64,000 nt of DNA. Origin: Chanos chanos. Its lineage: Eukaryota; Chordata; Actinopteri; Gonorynchiformes; Chanidae. The number at the start of each line of letters is the position of its first letter. Position 1 is the stretch's first letter. The position numbers and the translations under genes were made by a program. The notes under the pieces are model-generated. The model did no database searches and was not told the origin of the DNA. It was given only the letters and a program-made list of their open reading frames with translations. Location: NCBI RefSeq assembly GCF_902362185.1, contig NC_044504.1, forward strand, positions 23,130,341-23,194,340, read 5' to 3'. Below are positions 44,201-54,185 of this stretch, piece by piece.

Positions 44201-47200
44201 TCAATCCACATGTGTCACAACACTTATTAATATGGCCACACTTTCCTTTTTTCCCTCATTAACACATTTTAAAAAATTTGTTTTAAATAGTAATAAATAA
44301 ACAATAGTAGTAATAAATAATAAATCATAGTAATACTACATAGTAGTAATTCACATCCTTTCCCCTAAAAAATAAAACAATTGGTTAATCTTTAAGCTTT
44401 GTAACTAGTGGATATGCTACATTGAAGGAACATACTAGCTTGAACCACTGATTGTTCTACTAAGAACATTGTTTTTGTACTTTTTTTTGTTGATGTGAAA
44501 TGTACCCCAAATTAGAGAATATCAATCACTTGCAGATTAGTCAATCAAAAGAAATCATTAACAAATCATTAACAATGCACTTCTTTGTTGATGTGAAATG
44601 TACCCCAAATTAGAGAATATCAATAACTTGTGGATTAGTCAATCAAAAGAAATCAACAACAAATCATTAACAATGCACGGTTTTTGGCAGGTGAGTAGTG
44701 AGCACTGAGTACATTGATGTATATATGCATGCACATGAGAAAACAATTGGATTTACTTTGTGTTTTGAACTTTTTACTCCATTTGCTTCTGCACTTCCAC
44801 TAGTACAATACATAACTTATGAATGTGCAAGTATACACAACCAATGGGAAGTGGCAATGATTAGAGCAAAGATCAGAGCAGCTCAACCAAAAAAAAAAAA
44901 ACACAGAAGAAATTAACTAGGACTGTGAACTTGTTCAAAATTCAAAATCGTTAACTGTGAACGTGTACTTTTTCATTTTGATCTATGTGAACTTTGAACT
45001 AGCTCTTGTGAAGTGTGAACTTGCATAACACTGGATAAATGCTAAAAAGTTACAACTTGGCAACAGCCACAAACAGCAACCCGGTGATCATCCAAGCTAT
45101 GAGTCAGCACAATAGGCTCACAAGGGTGCAAGGGTGATTTCCAGCACAGAGTGTTCATTTTGACGCACGGACACAGCCACAAGTGCAAAATGGTGCTGTA
45201 AATGCATTTTTACACAGCAATGATGTACAAGCATAGAATTTATACTCAATGTTAAAACCAAATCTGTCCTATCACTTCCTGCCATTGATTGCGCCCCATC
45301 GGTCCAAATTCCTACACATTTGTCCCAGCACAAGTCAGCACATCAGAAATCACCTCATCAGTTGTGTGGGTTTGAAGAAGATGACAAAACAGAGCATCCT
45401 CTTCACCTGGTCTTTGAGAATTCTTACATAGGTAAACAACCAGGCTTGCCCGGCAACATCACTGGTCTCATCTAATTGCAGTGCATAATATGGACTTTGC
45501 CAAACATACTGTATATGAAATATGAAATCCTGCGACCCACTGTGTCATTCAAAAGTGGAATGGCACTGAGTTTAGTGGCAGCACTTTCCCAAAGCATGAT
45601 TCTGCGCATATCTTGTGCTGCAGGCAAAAGCAGTGTCTCGGCTATAGAATGTGGCTTTCCAAGTTTTGCAATACGTTAGGAGACGACATACGAAGCCTCT
45701 GTACGCTGACTGGACACAGTTGTGTGTTCAGTTATAGTGGATCTTTGATGATCAAGGGCATCGCGTTTTCTTTTTAAGAGGTCAGTGGGTTTGTGTTTCA
45801 TTTTGGGGTGCTTGGTGTTAATCTGCAGGGTTTCATGCTGTCATTAGCAAGCACCTCCGCACAAATTAGACACTGTGAGCAAGGTTCCGACGTACCAGTT
45901 ACCGGAAAACCAGACTGCAAGTACTTTCATTGTATTTGCAGAGTTTTGTTTTTTTGGGAACTGGCAAGGCATCAGTCAGAGCAGCTCTTTTCTCGAGAGT
46001 TGAAAATGTATCCATAGTGTGCTTGTTTACGCTTCCCAAATTAAAAGTGATGATTTTGGTTGATCTGTTATGAGTGTATGTGTTGGTATTGTGTTTGTGA
46101 TATGAATAAATATATAATAATGCCAGGAGGCTATTGCGCAGTAGGCTATTTGAGGGGCGACTGCAATGCTAGCACCTTAGAAACCAGAGCAGGTGGGTAA
46201 CAGCAATAGCGATTAGTTCTGAAACCAGAGAGTAAATAGCTTTTTATGTTTATTGCACAATATCAAAATCTGTGTTGGGGATCTGAAGGCTAAGCTCAGA
46301 GGGAAGAGAAAAGAGATGGAAAGATAAGATAACACTGTTGAAAGGCTGCAAAACTGATCAAAGTACGAAACTATCCATACACAAGTGGTATGTTTCTGAT
46401 GTCTGAACTGGTGCATAATAGGTCCTGGTTGCTACAAAGGCAATTCAGGCATCAATATCTATACATTTTCAAATAGGTAATGTAATGTAGATTTCAAATT
46501 ACCCCCACATTGAGGGGGCACAAGTTTTTGTTTTCCTAGCCACACAATTTGATGTTTGTGAACAGGCCAAGTGTATGTTAAAGGCTTGGCACATAATAGG
46601 TGCTGGTTACTACAAAGGCGATTCAGGCCTCAATATCTGAAAACTTCCTGAAAGGTCATTTAATGTAGATTAGGGATTATCCTCATATTGAGGGGGAATA
46701 AGTTTTTGTTTTCCCAGCCACATAATGTGAAATTTGCGAGTTGGCAATTACTTAAGGCCCACAGTACTTAAAAGGCTTGGTACTAAAAGAGTCATTCAGG
46801 CCTCAAGATCTATACATTTAAGGTACTGCATTTTAGTTTAGAAATTACTGCCATATTGAGAGGGCACAAGTTTTTGTTTTCCTCGCCACACAATTAAAAG
46901 TTTGTGAGTAGGCGTTTACCGTAGGCCTACTGTATACTACAGGGTCTGTGTACTTGCCCCTGGTTACTACAAAGGTGATTCAGGCGTTAATGTCTGCACA
47001 TTTACTTAAAGGTACTGAAATATAGATTATAAAAAAAAAAACATATTGAGGGTGCAAGTTTTTGTTTTCCCAGCAAGACATATTGAGAAAGACATACTGA
47101 GTTGAGTCTCTATGTTTTGAATATGGTTTGTGGGCTTTTAAAGCTCTTTTTTACGACTTTAATCCTTCTAAAACCCTTTTTAATTATACGTTTTTATTGA

Positions 47201-50200
47201 AAACATATATATTTAACACATGATAAGTGTTATCAATTTGAAGAGTAGTCCTTTTAGTCACTTTGTGATTTTTGTGCCTCAAATCAACAGCTTTGAAATG
47301 TCTTTTATTTTGAAGTTCAGCCTAAGTTTAGTCACAGATGCTCATTTCCTGTTCCCCTGTTACTGGCACTAGCTTCACACTGCACTGATTGGCTGTCGTT
47401 CGACTTTGTCACTGCTCATTTGCATAAAGTTGAACTTTGCTCAACTTTTTTTTGTCACCAAGTCGCAGCAATTTTGTCGCCAGGCAACTCATCACTGTAA
47501 CACTGTAACACATGTAAATCATGAAATTATTATTCTATTTAAAGTTACATCAAGCTGAATATTTTGTGTTAGGGATGTAACGGTACACATATTTGATACA
47601 GGATGTTCGGTTCGGAGCGCGTTGTCATTCGAGTGAATATAGTCTAGCTATAACCACACACGTTAAGTGAGTAACTTTATGCTCTGATGGTCAGTCGACC
47701 AAAATGTCAGCGAATAAAGTGATACTTGACAAGATACTTGACAAGTGATACTTGACAAGATACTTGACAAGTGTGCCCTCTCTTCTACATTTCTGTATGT
47801 GGAACTAAAATTAAAAACTCTGTTTCCTCTCTGATTCCATTATGGAGCTGTTCACAAGTTTGTGCAAGTTTACAAGTAAATTCATATTAAATGAAAGGAA
47901 ATTTCATGTTTTGAATGTCTTTTTTTCACTGTACTGAAACCATACCGAACTGTGACTTTAAAACCGAGGTATGTACCAAACCATGACTTTGGCGTATCAT
48001 TACACCCCTACAATATAGTCACTCTTTTCAATGACTGCCGTGAGCCTTCCATCCATGGAGTCTGTCAGTTTCTTGATCTGTTCACGATCAGCTTTTGCTG
48101 AAGCAGCAACCACAGCCTCCCAAATGCTATCCAAAGAGGTGTATTGTCTTCCCTCACTGTAAATCTCACATTTGAGAAGGGCCCACAAGCTCTCAATAGG
48201 ATTGAAGTCAGGTGAGGAAGGTGGCCAGGTCATTATTCAGTCATCTTTGAAGCCTTTGCTGACTAGCCAAGCAGTGGAGTACTGAGATGCATGTGATGGA
48301 GCATTGTACAAAAGATCGTGGCCCTCTTGAATGCTGTGGACTTCTTCCTGTACCACTGCTTGAAGAACGTATCTTCCAGAAACTGGCAGTTGGTTGGGAG
48401 TTGATTTTCAGTCCATCTTCAACCCGAAAAGGTCCAGCTAGCTCATCCTTAATCAGCCCATACCAGTGCCCTTCCTTCACCCTGCTGATGCCTGACTCAA
48501 AGTAGTGCCCTGTGCCCATTAGTGATCCAGCCATAGGCCTGTCCATCAAGAGTCAGTCTCATTTCATCTGTCCATACAACCTTTGAAAAACCTGTCTTCC
48601 GGTATTTCTTGGCCCAATCTTGATGCTTCAGCTTGTAAATCTTGTTCAGTGGTGGTCATGTTTCATCCTTCTTGGCCATGTCTCTGAGCACTTGACACCT
48701 TGTATCTCTGGACACTCCAGGTAGGTTGCAGTTCTGGATTTGGTGGCACTGGAGGACAACGGGTTCCTAATAGCTTCACGTTTAATTCTTCTCAAGTCTT
48801 TTGCAGTTAATTTGCGCCTTTTCTTCTCCATACGCTTTTTCCCACCCCGTTGACTATTCGCAAGAAAACATCTGATTGTCCAGTGGTCACACCACAATAG
48901 TTTAGCTATTTCAAGAGTGTTGCATCTGTCTGAAAGGCATTTTACAATTTTGGACTTTTCAGTGTCAGTTAAATCTCCTTTTTGGCCCATTTTGGCCCAA
49001 TACATATCACCTGAAAATGATTAAATCCAGTAAGCATTTAAGTCTATGTAGTTTGGAGCTGGAATATGCACGTAGAAATAATGACAAGATCAGAATGCTT
49101 ACTTGCCGAATAATTGTGCACGCAGTGTAGTGTGTGTACTTCAGACGAAGCAGTACATTATCCATGAAAATGATGGGAAGAAATCATATATCACCATGTC
49201 TAAGCATATATTAAAGTAACCCTAACCCTAATCTATGGACTTAAAGTATAAAGTATAACCTTAATGGCTAAATAGGTTAACCTGTTTCATAAGTAAAATG
49301 TCTGTTTGCACATTTTAGTATAATGGCAGGAAGCGTAAGTGGTTGCATATATAATTTGGTAACTCTAAGGAAACATATATTGACTTTGAAAAAAACCTAA
49401 GTATTTGGATCTGTAAGGCATCTAAGTAATAACATAACCTTTATGAAATATATGGCATCCATGGAAGTATATCACAGGAACATCACAGATCTATCCAAGT
49501 GCATGTTATCTGTACAGATCACCTTGGAAACATGGCATGTGTTATCCTCTATTAGATTACAAGATGCTAAGAAAATGACATGTGCCTTTGTGTTGACGTT
49601 ACCCTGATTGCAGTCATACACTATTTACTACGCTACCAACAAAGCCCAGACACAGTAATTCAGCAGCTGTTAAATGATCTGCTTATATTGTCAAACACTG
49701 GTCCAGCGTAATTTAACACTAGCATCAGACATGCTGTGTAGACAGACTACAACTTGTGCCAAATCCTAGAACAGATGAGAAGGAGAGAAGATATTACACC
49801 TGACTTGGCCTGATTGCACCGGCTTCTCAAATCACTTAGGATTGATGTTGAGGTTCTCCCATTTGTGTTTTGGGGTTCCAACCACTAGCAACTTCGTACA
49901 TTTCAAAACGTTTGAGTGAATATGTTCCTAGAAATTGGTCAAGATACTCCAGTGCAAGCCCATCAAGCAAACCCTGAGACAAACGCTGTTTTGATCTGTT
50001 AAGTGCTGTGATTCATTCATTACCTAAATATTAGCAGCAGAATCTGCTATGTGAGAGAATTAGTTGTGTCTGTGAAAGGCTAGTTTAAGTTTTGTTACCT
50101 GTATGAAAGTGAGAGGCACTGCATAGGGATAGTGGTACTGAGGGATGAAGATTCGACTGACAAAACTATGCAGTTTGTCAGTGAGGGAGAACAGAACCAT

Positions 50201-50749
50201 GGCTACCACGGCACCACCGAAGTATATGATAGGGGCGATCACTTTCCACACCTCATACACACACACCCTCAGCTTCGGAGGGCTTCTCATTCGCAACCAG
50301 TCTGAGCTAGACAAACAGAGAAAGAGAGGGCAAGAGGGAGAAATCAACCAGATATGAGAAACATGTTGTGACACATTTCTTAACTTTTTCAACAAAAATG
50401 ACTTCTCAATCGATTTTGAAGAATGAGGGGAGACATATTTTGAGACATAATGGGGTTTTTTTTTGTCTTAATGAACATAAATAGTAATTGTCCATGATTA
50501 TTTACACTTTTATATTTTTTCACCTGTTAAAAATAAAGGTTTTTGTCTGTCAAAACTATCCATTTATCTAAAAGGTCTGCAGAAGTTAAATTATTCATCC
50601 CATTGTCATTTATGCTATGTATTAACATAATGGAAATCTTACCATTTGGAAGGTAGTGTGTTCTTTGAACCTGGATGGGAGTGCCAGGACTCCAGTCTGA
50701 CCATAAACCCAGCCAGGAAAGAACCTGAGTTCTGCTGAAACTGAGTCAT
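38258..50749 (-). CDS. Multi-pass membrane protein, SLC35/DMT nucleotide-sugar-transporter-like
   Basis: Four coding exons, 333 aa, all GT-AG and in phase: 50643-50749, 50099-50306, 38916-39213, 38258-38646. I do not recognise a named orthologue. About eight to ten hydrophobic helices can be seen, starting with VIAPIIYFGGAVVAMVLFSL. The pattern fits the SLC35/triose-phosphate-transporter branch of the drug/metabolite transporters: a short cytosolic N-terminus, FIPQYHYPYAVPLTFIQ where SLC35 proteins have a '[FY]-P' turn after helix 1, LPLAERLLVPAVCGSAQAVL and YPLIGRLLPLLSLAFG where they have the 'LP.F..LRR..' helix, and VYNGMYAVE for the N-Y/N-G-V-Y turn opening the second half. The length (about 330 aa) also fits. 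These are pattern matches, not an alignment. If correct, it would sit in Golgi or ER membrane. The 10.9-kb intron 2 is full of DNA transposons. The start codon is the only ATG in the open part of exon 1. Confidence 0.72.
41441..42037. mobile_element. MITE with long terminal inverted repeats
   Basis: About 190 bp at the left end (41441-41636) is inverted at the right end (about 41857-42037). Matching pieces include ggtttcacactgcaattttg, gagtgcactaaagaactt and gacactgat read from both ends. The outer ends read CAGGTGTTTTCACACCT and TAGGGCATTTTCATACCT. The centre is non-coding. The family is not identified, and no clean target duplication is visible. Confidence 0.75.
43121..45041 (+). mobile_element. 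hAT-superfamily DNA transposon, internally decayed
   Basis: Terminal inverted repeats CAGTATTGTGCA (43129-43140) and its counterpart TGCATAACACTG (45022-45033) match at 10 of 12 positions. Flanking 8-bp sequences gttaaatg (43121-43128) and gataaatg (45034-45041) differ by one base, as expected for a hAT target-site duplication. Subterminal regions carry repeated 'gaacgtgaac'/'gttcac' motifs. Near the left end a plus-strand reading (43320-43525, one stop inside) gives a BED-finger remnant ending LKQHIELKH. No full transposase remains. Confidence 0.82.
44487..44682 (+). repeat. 98-bp tandem duplication inside the hAT element
   Basis: Two adjacent copies of a 98-bp unit (start 'ttgttgatgtgaaatgtacc', end 'atcattaacaatgcac'), differing at only a few positions. 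The duplication is therefore younger than the decay of the host element. Confidence 0.9.
45090..46015 (-). mobile_element. ZBED5-like hAT transposase remnant
   Basis: Minus-strand frames carry the landmarks of the ZBED5/Buster-type hAT transposases in order. An N-terminal start (MDTFSTLEKRAALTDALPVP then KYNES) is followed by a BED-finger half with CLICAEVLANDSMKPCRL and KHPKMKHKPTDLLKRKR. Then come YYALQLDETSDVAGQAW and KCVGIWTDGAQSMAGS. The pieces lie in different frames with several stops, and the C-terminal dimerisation region is absent. It is a dead transposon, not a host gene. Confidence 0.8.
46417..47085. repeat. Four-copy tandem repeat, about 175-bp unit
   Basis: Anchors 'caagtttttgttttcc' recur at about 46521, 46699, 46867 and 47055, and 'tactacaaaggcgattcagg' and 'catattgaggggg' recur in step, giving spacings of 178, 168 and 188 bp. 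Copies differ by roughly a fifth by eye. It sits directly beside the ZBED5-like remnant and may be its subterminal repeat array. Confidence 0.85.
47570..48010. mobile_element. hAT-type MITE
   Basis: Left end TAGGGATGTAACGGTAC (47570-47586) and right end GTATCATTACACCCCTA (47994-48010) are inverted repeats matching at 14 of 17 positions. The TAGGG[AG]TGTAA start is of a type common in fish hAT MITEs. No matching 8-bp flanks are seen. The inside is non-coding but has a short duplicated stretch (gatacttgacaagtg, about 47721-47772). Its right end abuts and truncates the neighbouring Tc1 transposase. Confidence 0.72.
48011..49129 (-). mobile_element. Tc1/mariner transposon with broken transposase
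   Basis: Minus-strand reading begins at 49005 with MGQKGDLTDTEKSKIVKCLS and a helix-turn-helix (LEIAKLLWCDHWTIRCFLA), then KKRRKLTAKDLRRIKREA. It continues in another frame with GLIKDELAGPFRVEDGLKIN and ends with WPPSSPDFNPIESLWALLK, the DDE catalytic tail typical of Tc1-like enzymes. There are at least two frame breaks, and the last few residues are lost at the MITE junction. The outer right end, with tgtgcacgcagtg (about 49116-49128), looks like its terminal inverted repeat; the left one is not found. Confidence 0.88.
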
Positions 50750-53700
50750 TTGCCTCTGTAAAGTAGCAGCTCCTAAAGGTCAGCCATGGTACCTAGAGAC
50801 AACAGTAAAGCAAGGTAAATATCATTTCAGTGTACAGACAAGAAAGAAAAACTTAATTCTGGTAGGCTACATCAAAACAACCCCTTTGGCCATGTTACTG
50901 ATATCACAACAGTTAGTTTATTTGGAATCCAACTTGTAGCACTATTTGTAAGAGCTGCAAAGCCACAAATGTCTCTGAACATTACTCCATCTTCCTCTGT
51001 GTATGTGTTTAGTTGCGTCATCCAAGTTACCGTTTAACGTTAAACATTAAATATCCAGATGTATGGTGTGATCTTGTTCGAACACATAGTTGTGATTACG
51101 TGAAACACACTGCTCTTAACGGTAACAGAACAGATAAACATATAGCTCTTAATGGTGAAAAATAACCGGTGGTTCGGAGGGTTTCAAAGAGGAACAAGAA
51201 AATCTTTTCCTACATACATTTTTTTAGACCATATTTTGTTTAATCAAACTTACCCTCTCAAAATTACGGACGAATAAGGGCTCCCGGGACTGAATTAACA
51301 GATCCAAATAATCCACAACTCATTACCCAGCTGTCGATTTATTTTCGGGTATAAACTGAAAGATGAAGAGGTATGTCGGAGGACGCAGCGCGTTAATCTC
51401 TATCCGCGAGGCAGAGTTGCGTTGGGTATATTAGTGAGCAGTCCAAACGCACCGTAGACCACCACGCTTGGACTTTGAGCTTGTGGATCTCTCAACGGTA
51501 TGAGCTAATAATTCTTATGTAGCCTTACCAGTTACATGCCGTGACAGCATTAAACAGACATTATTATCTTAAACTTTTATAACCTCTGAGGTACATAAAC
51601 TGAATTAAGAATAAGGATTCAGTTCAGCAAATGAAGACATAGCAGTAGGCGATTTGTCAAGGGATGCCACCCCCCTTGTTAGCAAAATGAATCCCCTTTG
51701 TTAACCTACCATCCTTCTATAAACTCTATGGAGTAGTGTCAGTGACCATTTGGCTATCACCCCTGTTAAAAAATAACAAATCGCCTACTGCACATTAGGG
51801 TATACCCTACACTCAAACTGTCGCAGCATTTGCGATATAATAGACGAAAACAATATGGACCTAATGTTGAATTTGTTAGTCAAATAGTTTATGACTCGTA
51901 AATGCTTCGTAACAGGGGAAACTTTGTTCATCTTGGGATAACCTGCAGGTTTTGACTGGCAACAGTCTTTGGATGGCAAATTCAGTTTTTGACCTGAGCT
52001 CGAAATGCTTCATAGGCTACAATATTGAACACGTCGTCCTGAGCAGTCACTCACTCATTATTTGCGCCTCTTATCCTAATTAGAGTCGGGGGTAACTGGA
52101 GCCTATCCCAGTACTCACTGGGCGAAAGCTGGGTAAACAACCAGGTCGCCAGTCTATCGCAGCGTCCTGAGTATGTCGTATAAAATAGCAAACGTCTGCG
52201 ATCTTTGCAGATCAGACTTAATTTAGTAAGGCAACAGACAGTTGAGGATATTTAGTTCCCCTAGCATAAACACTGAAGTGTCCGAAAAATGAGCACAATT
52301 GAAAACCACAGTTCCTGTGCTGAATATTCGCTTCATCCGCGTTAAACTTTCTGGGCCCGCCTCTAAACCCCTTTCCTCTTCTTACTGACCGATGATTTGC
52401 GTATGAAAAAGTACACCATACTACGGTGATAAGAACGTTTTTCAGTTACTTCAGTTTTTTTTTCTTTTTAAGAAACCAATAAAAAGTGTAAATGGATATA
52501 TTGAAGGTCTTTCTATAATGACTGATTTCTTTCTATATTTGGTATTTATTTTTGTTTACCTTTTCGCGTGCGTTCAGTTTGAAACAATTTGCTCGTTATT
52601 AAAAGAAATTAAAGCTTAAAAACAGGACAATGGTTTGACCTATAAGCACAAACACTGCACATTCAACAGTTCAAACTTCAAGCATCTGCGCCTGACACCA
52701 GCTCCCCCTCTCCATAAAGATTCAGACCTTGTGCACCGACAAGGATCATTTCAGAACGAAGGTAAAAGAGACAAACACTATGCCGACACAACTGTGACGT
52801 TGGGAATTCACAGTTACAGCTGAGCAGCCATGAGCGCTGCCTTCAAAATGAACCCATAGTGGTTTTCATAACCTATAGAAAAAGTTGGACAGGGCCCAAA
52901 TGAGGGTAACTTACCGTTGCTCCTGGTGAGTTCTTGATCTAAAACAGGGACAGTCACTTCCAAAGACCTCTGATTATGTCATATGCTCAGTGCTGTCATG
53001 GTGTACTGCCTCATGTACTGTTTCACTGTAATAGTCGGCTCAAAATGATGAATAATTTGTGCTGTACTTTGTTATCAAGGCGTGTACGACTGTGAGTCTC
53101 TGTCTCCATGTGTGTGTGGGTGTGTGTGTATTAGAGAGAGAGAGAGAGAGAGAGTTTGTATATGAGCTGAAAAGCTGAAAGGCAGGCAAAATACATAATA
53201 GTTTATATCAGATTCTGCACTGTGATTAACATGTGTGCATGAGTTTGTTTGTGGTGGGTGTGTGTGTAAACTATAATATTCCACCAGAGCAGAGCTGAAA
53301 AGGAACAGATGCAGCCCATGCAAACAAACCTGTGAGAACAGCAATTGAAAGACTTTGTGTGGACAAACTGATGAGTTAAAGACCCAGTCAGGTCATGATA
53401 CCGCCACAACATATGAACATGAAGAACCTGATGTTTTTTTCCTGAACCGACCTAATGTTCCCCATAGTTTTCTAGGCTGTGAGAATTAGGTTTGGCCCAC
53501 TCAAAATGTTTCCTAGTGATTGCTAATTTTAAAAATTAATTTTGGAGAATCTGCACTGTAAATGATGAATGTTATTCTCTCTGTCACTCCCTCTCTTTTT
53601 CTCTGTCTTCCTTTGTCTGTTTTTATTCCTATTCCTATTCACTCATAAATCAAATATTTTGACATACTCTTCTGTAATTATTATGTTTTAATGATTATTC

Positions 53701-54185
53701 AGTGTATGTATGTGTAGGTGTGCATGTGTGAAAAAAGGAGAGTGTGTGCATACCTCCCTCTTAACCTGTCATAGCCAGCTCACCCCTAGTCATGTGGAGC
53801 ACTTCACAGCCCATCGTTGTCACAGTAACTCCCTAAAATAAGGACCTAAGAAGGAGAGAAGAGCAAGGAAAGTACAGTCAGACAGAAAAAAGGAAAAAAA
53901 AAACACAGTTGTTCCTTACACATGGAGGGTAGTGAACAGATCTGCATTTTCACAAGGATGTAAACTCAACAATTTAACTTGATTTTTGAAATCATCATCG
54001 TCATTTTTTGGATGAATTTCAGCTCTCTATGAGATTATTGTGATCTGACAAAGCAAAGAGTGTCACTTTTTGGATGGTGCATGTGTGTCAGGATGGCTGT
54101 GTTGGCTCTTTTGGCTGTTGACCCTTAGCAGTAAGAGGACTTCGGGCTTCGGCTACATAGTCCCGAATGCCTCCGTTCCAAAACC
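50750..54185. promoter_or_regulatory. Head-to-head interval between the SLC35-like gene and styxl1
   Basis: 3.4 kb between divergent start codons. The part at about 51250-51500 is moderately CpG-bearing and may be the promoter or a non-coding first exon of the membrane-protein gene. The sequence at 52081-52160 (gtaactggagcctatcccag followed by caggtcgccagtctatcgcag) is a fragment of a very common fish interspersed repeat whose family I cannot fix. A short fold-back MITE (51641-51792) and CT/GT runs are also present. No coding exon seen. Confidence 0.5.
51641..51792. mobile_element. Short fold-back MITE, about 150 bp
   Basis: A perfect 16-bp inverted pair, gcagtaggcgatttgt at 51642-51657 and its complement at 51776-51791, encloses about 118 bp. 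Similarity continues imperfectly inward (gggatgcca versus ggggtgatagcca). Flanks acata and acatt could be a worn target duplication. Confidence 0.65.

Larger units (their letters stand above)
39214..50098. other. Intron 2 of the SLC35-like gene, a transposon trap
   Basis: 10.9 kb, compared with mostly 0.1-2 kb for other introns in the window. Apart from the elements listed separately, 39214-41440, 42038-43120 and 49130-50098 hold AT-rich sequence in which I see no gene. A C homopolymer lies at 42625-42648. Confidence 0.65.

Noticed and set aside
45090-46015. A domesticated ZBED5-type host gene
   Set aside because: The reading frame is split and carries several stops, and the C-terminal half is missing, so it is a dead transposon copy.
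49217-49231. Interstitial telomere repeat
   Set aside because: Only two and a half CCCTAA units. A degenerate stretch at 61080-61110 is similar. Both are too short to be more than chance or a small repair patch.
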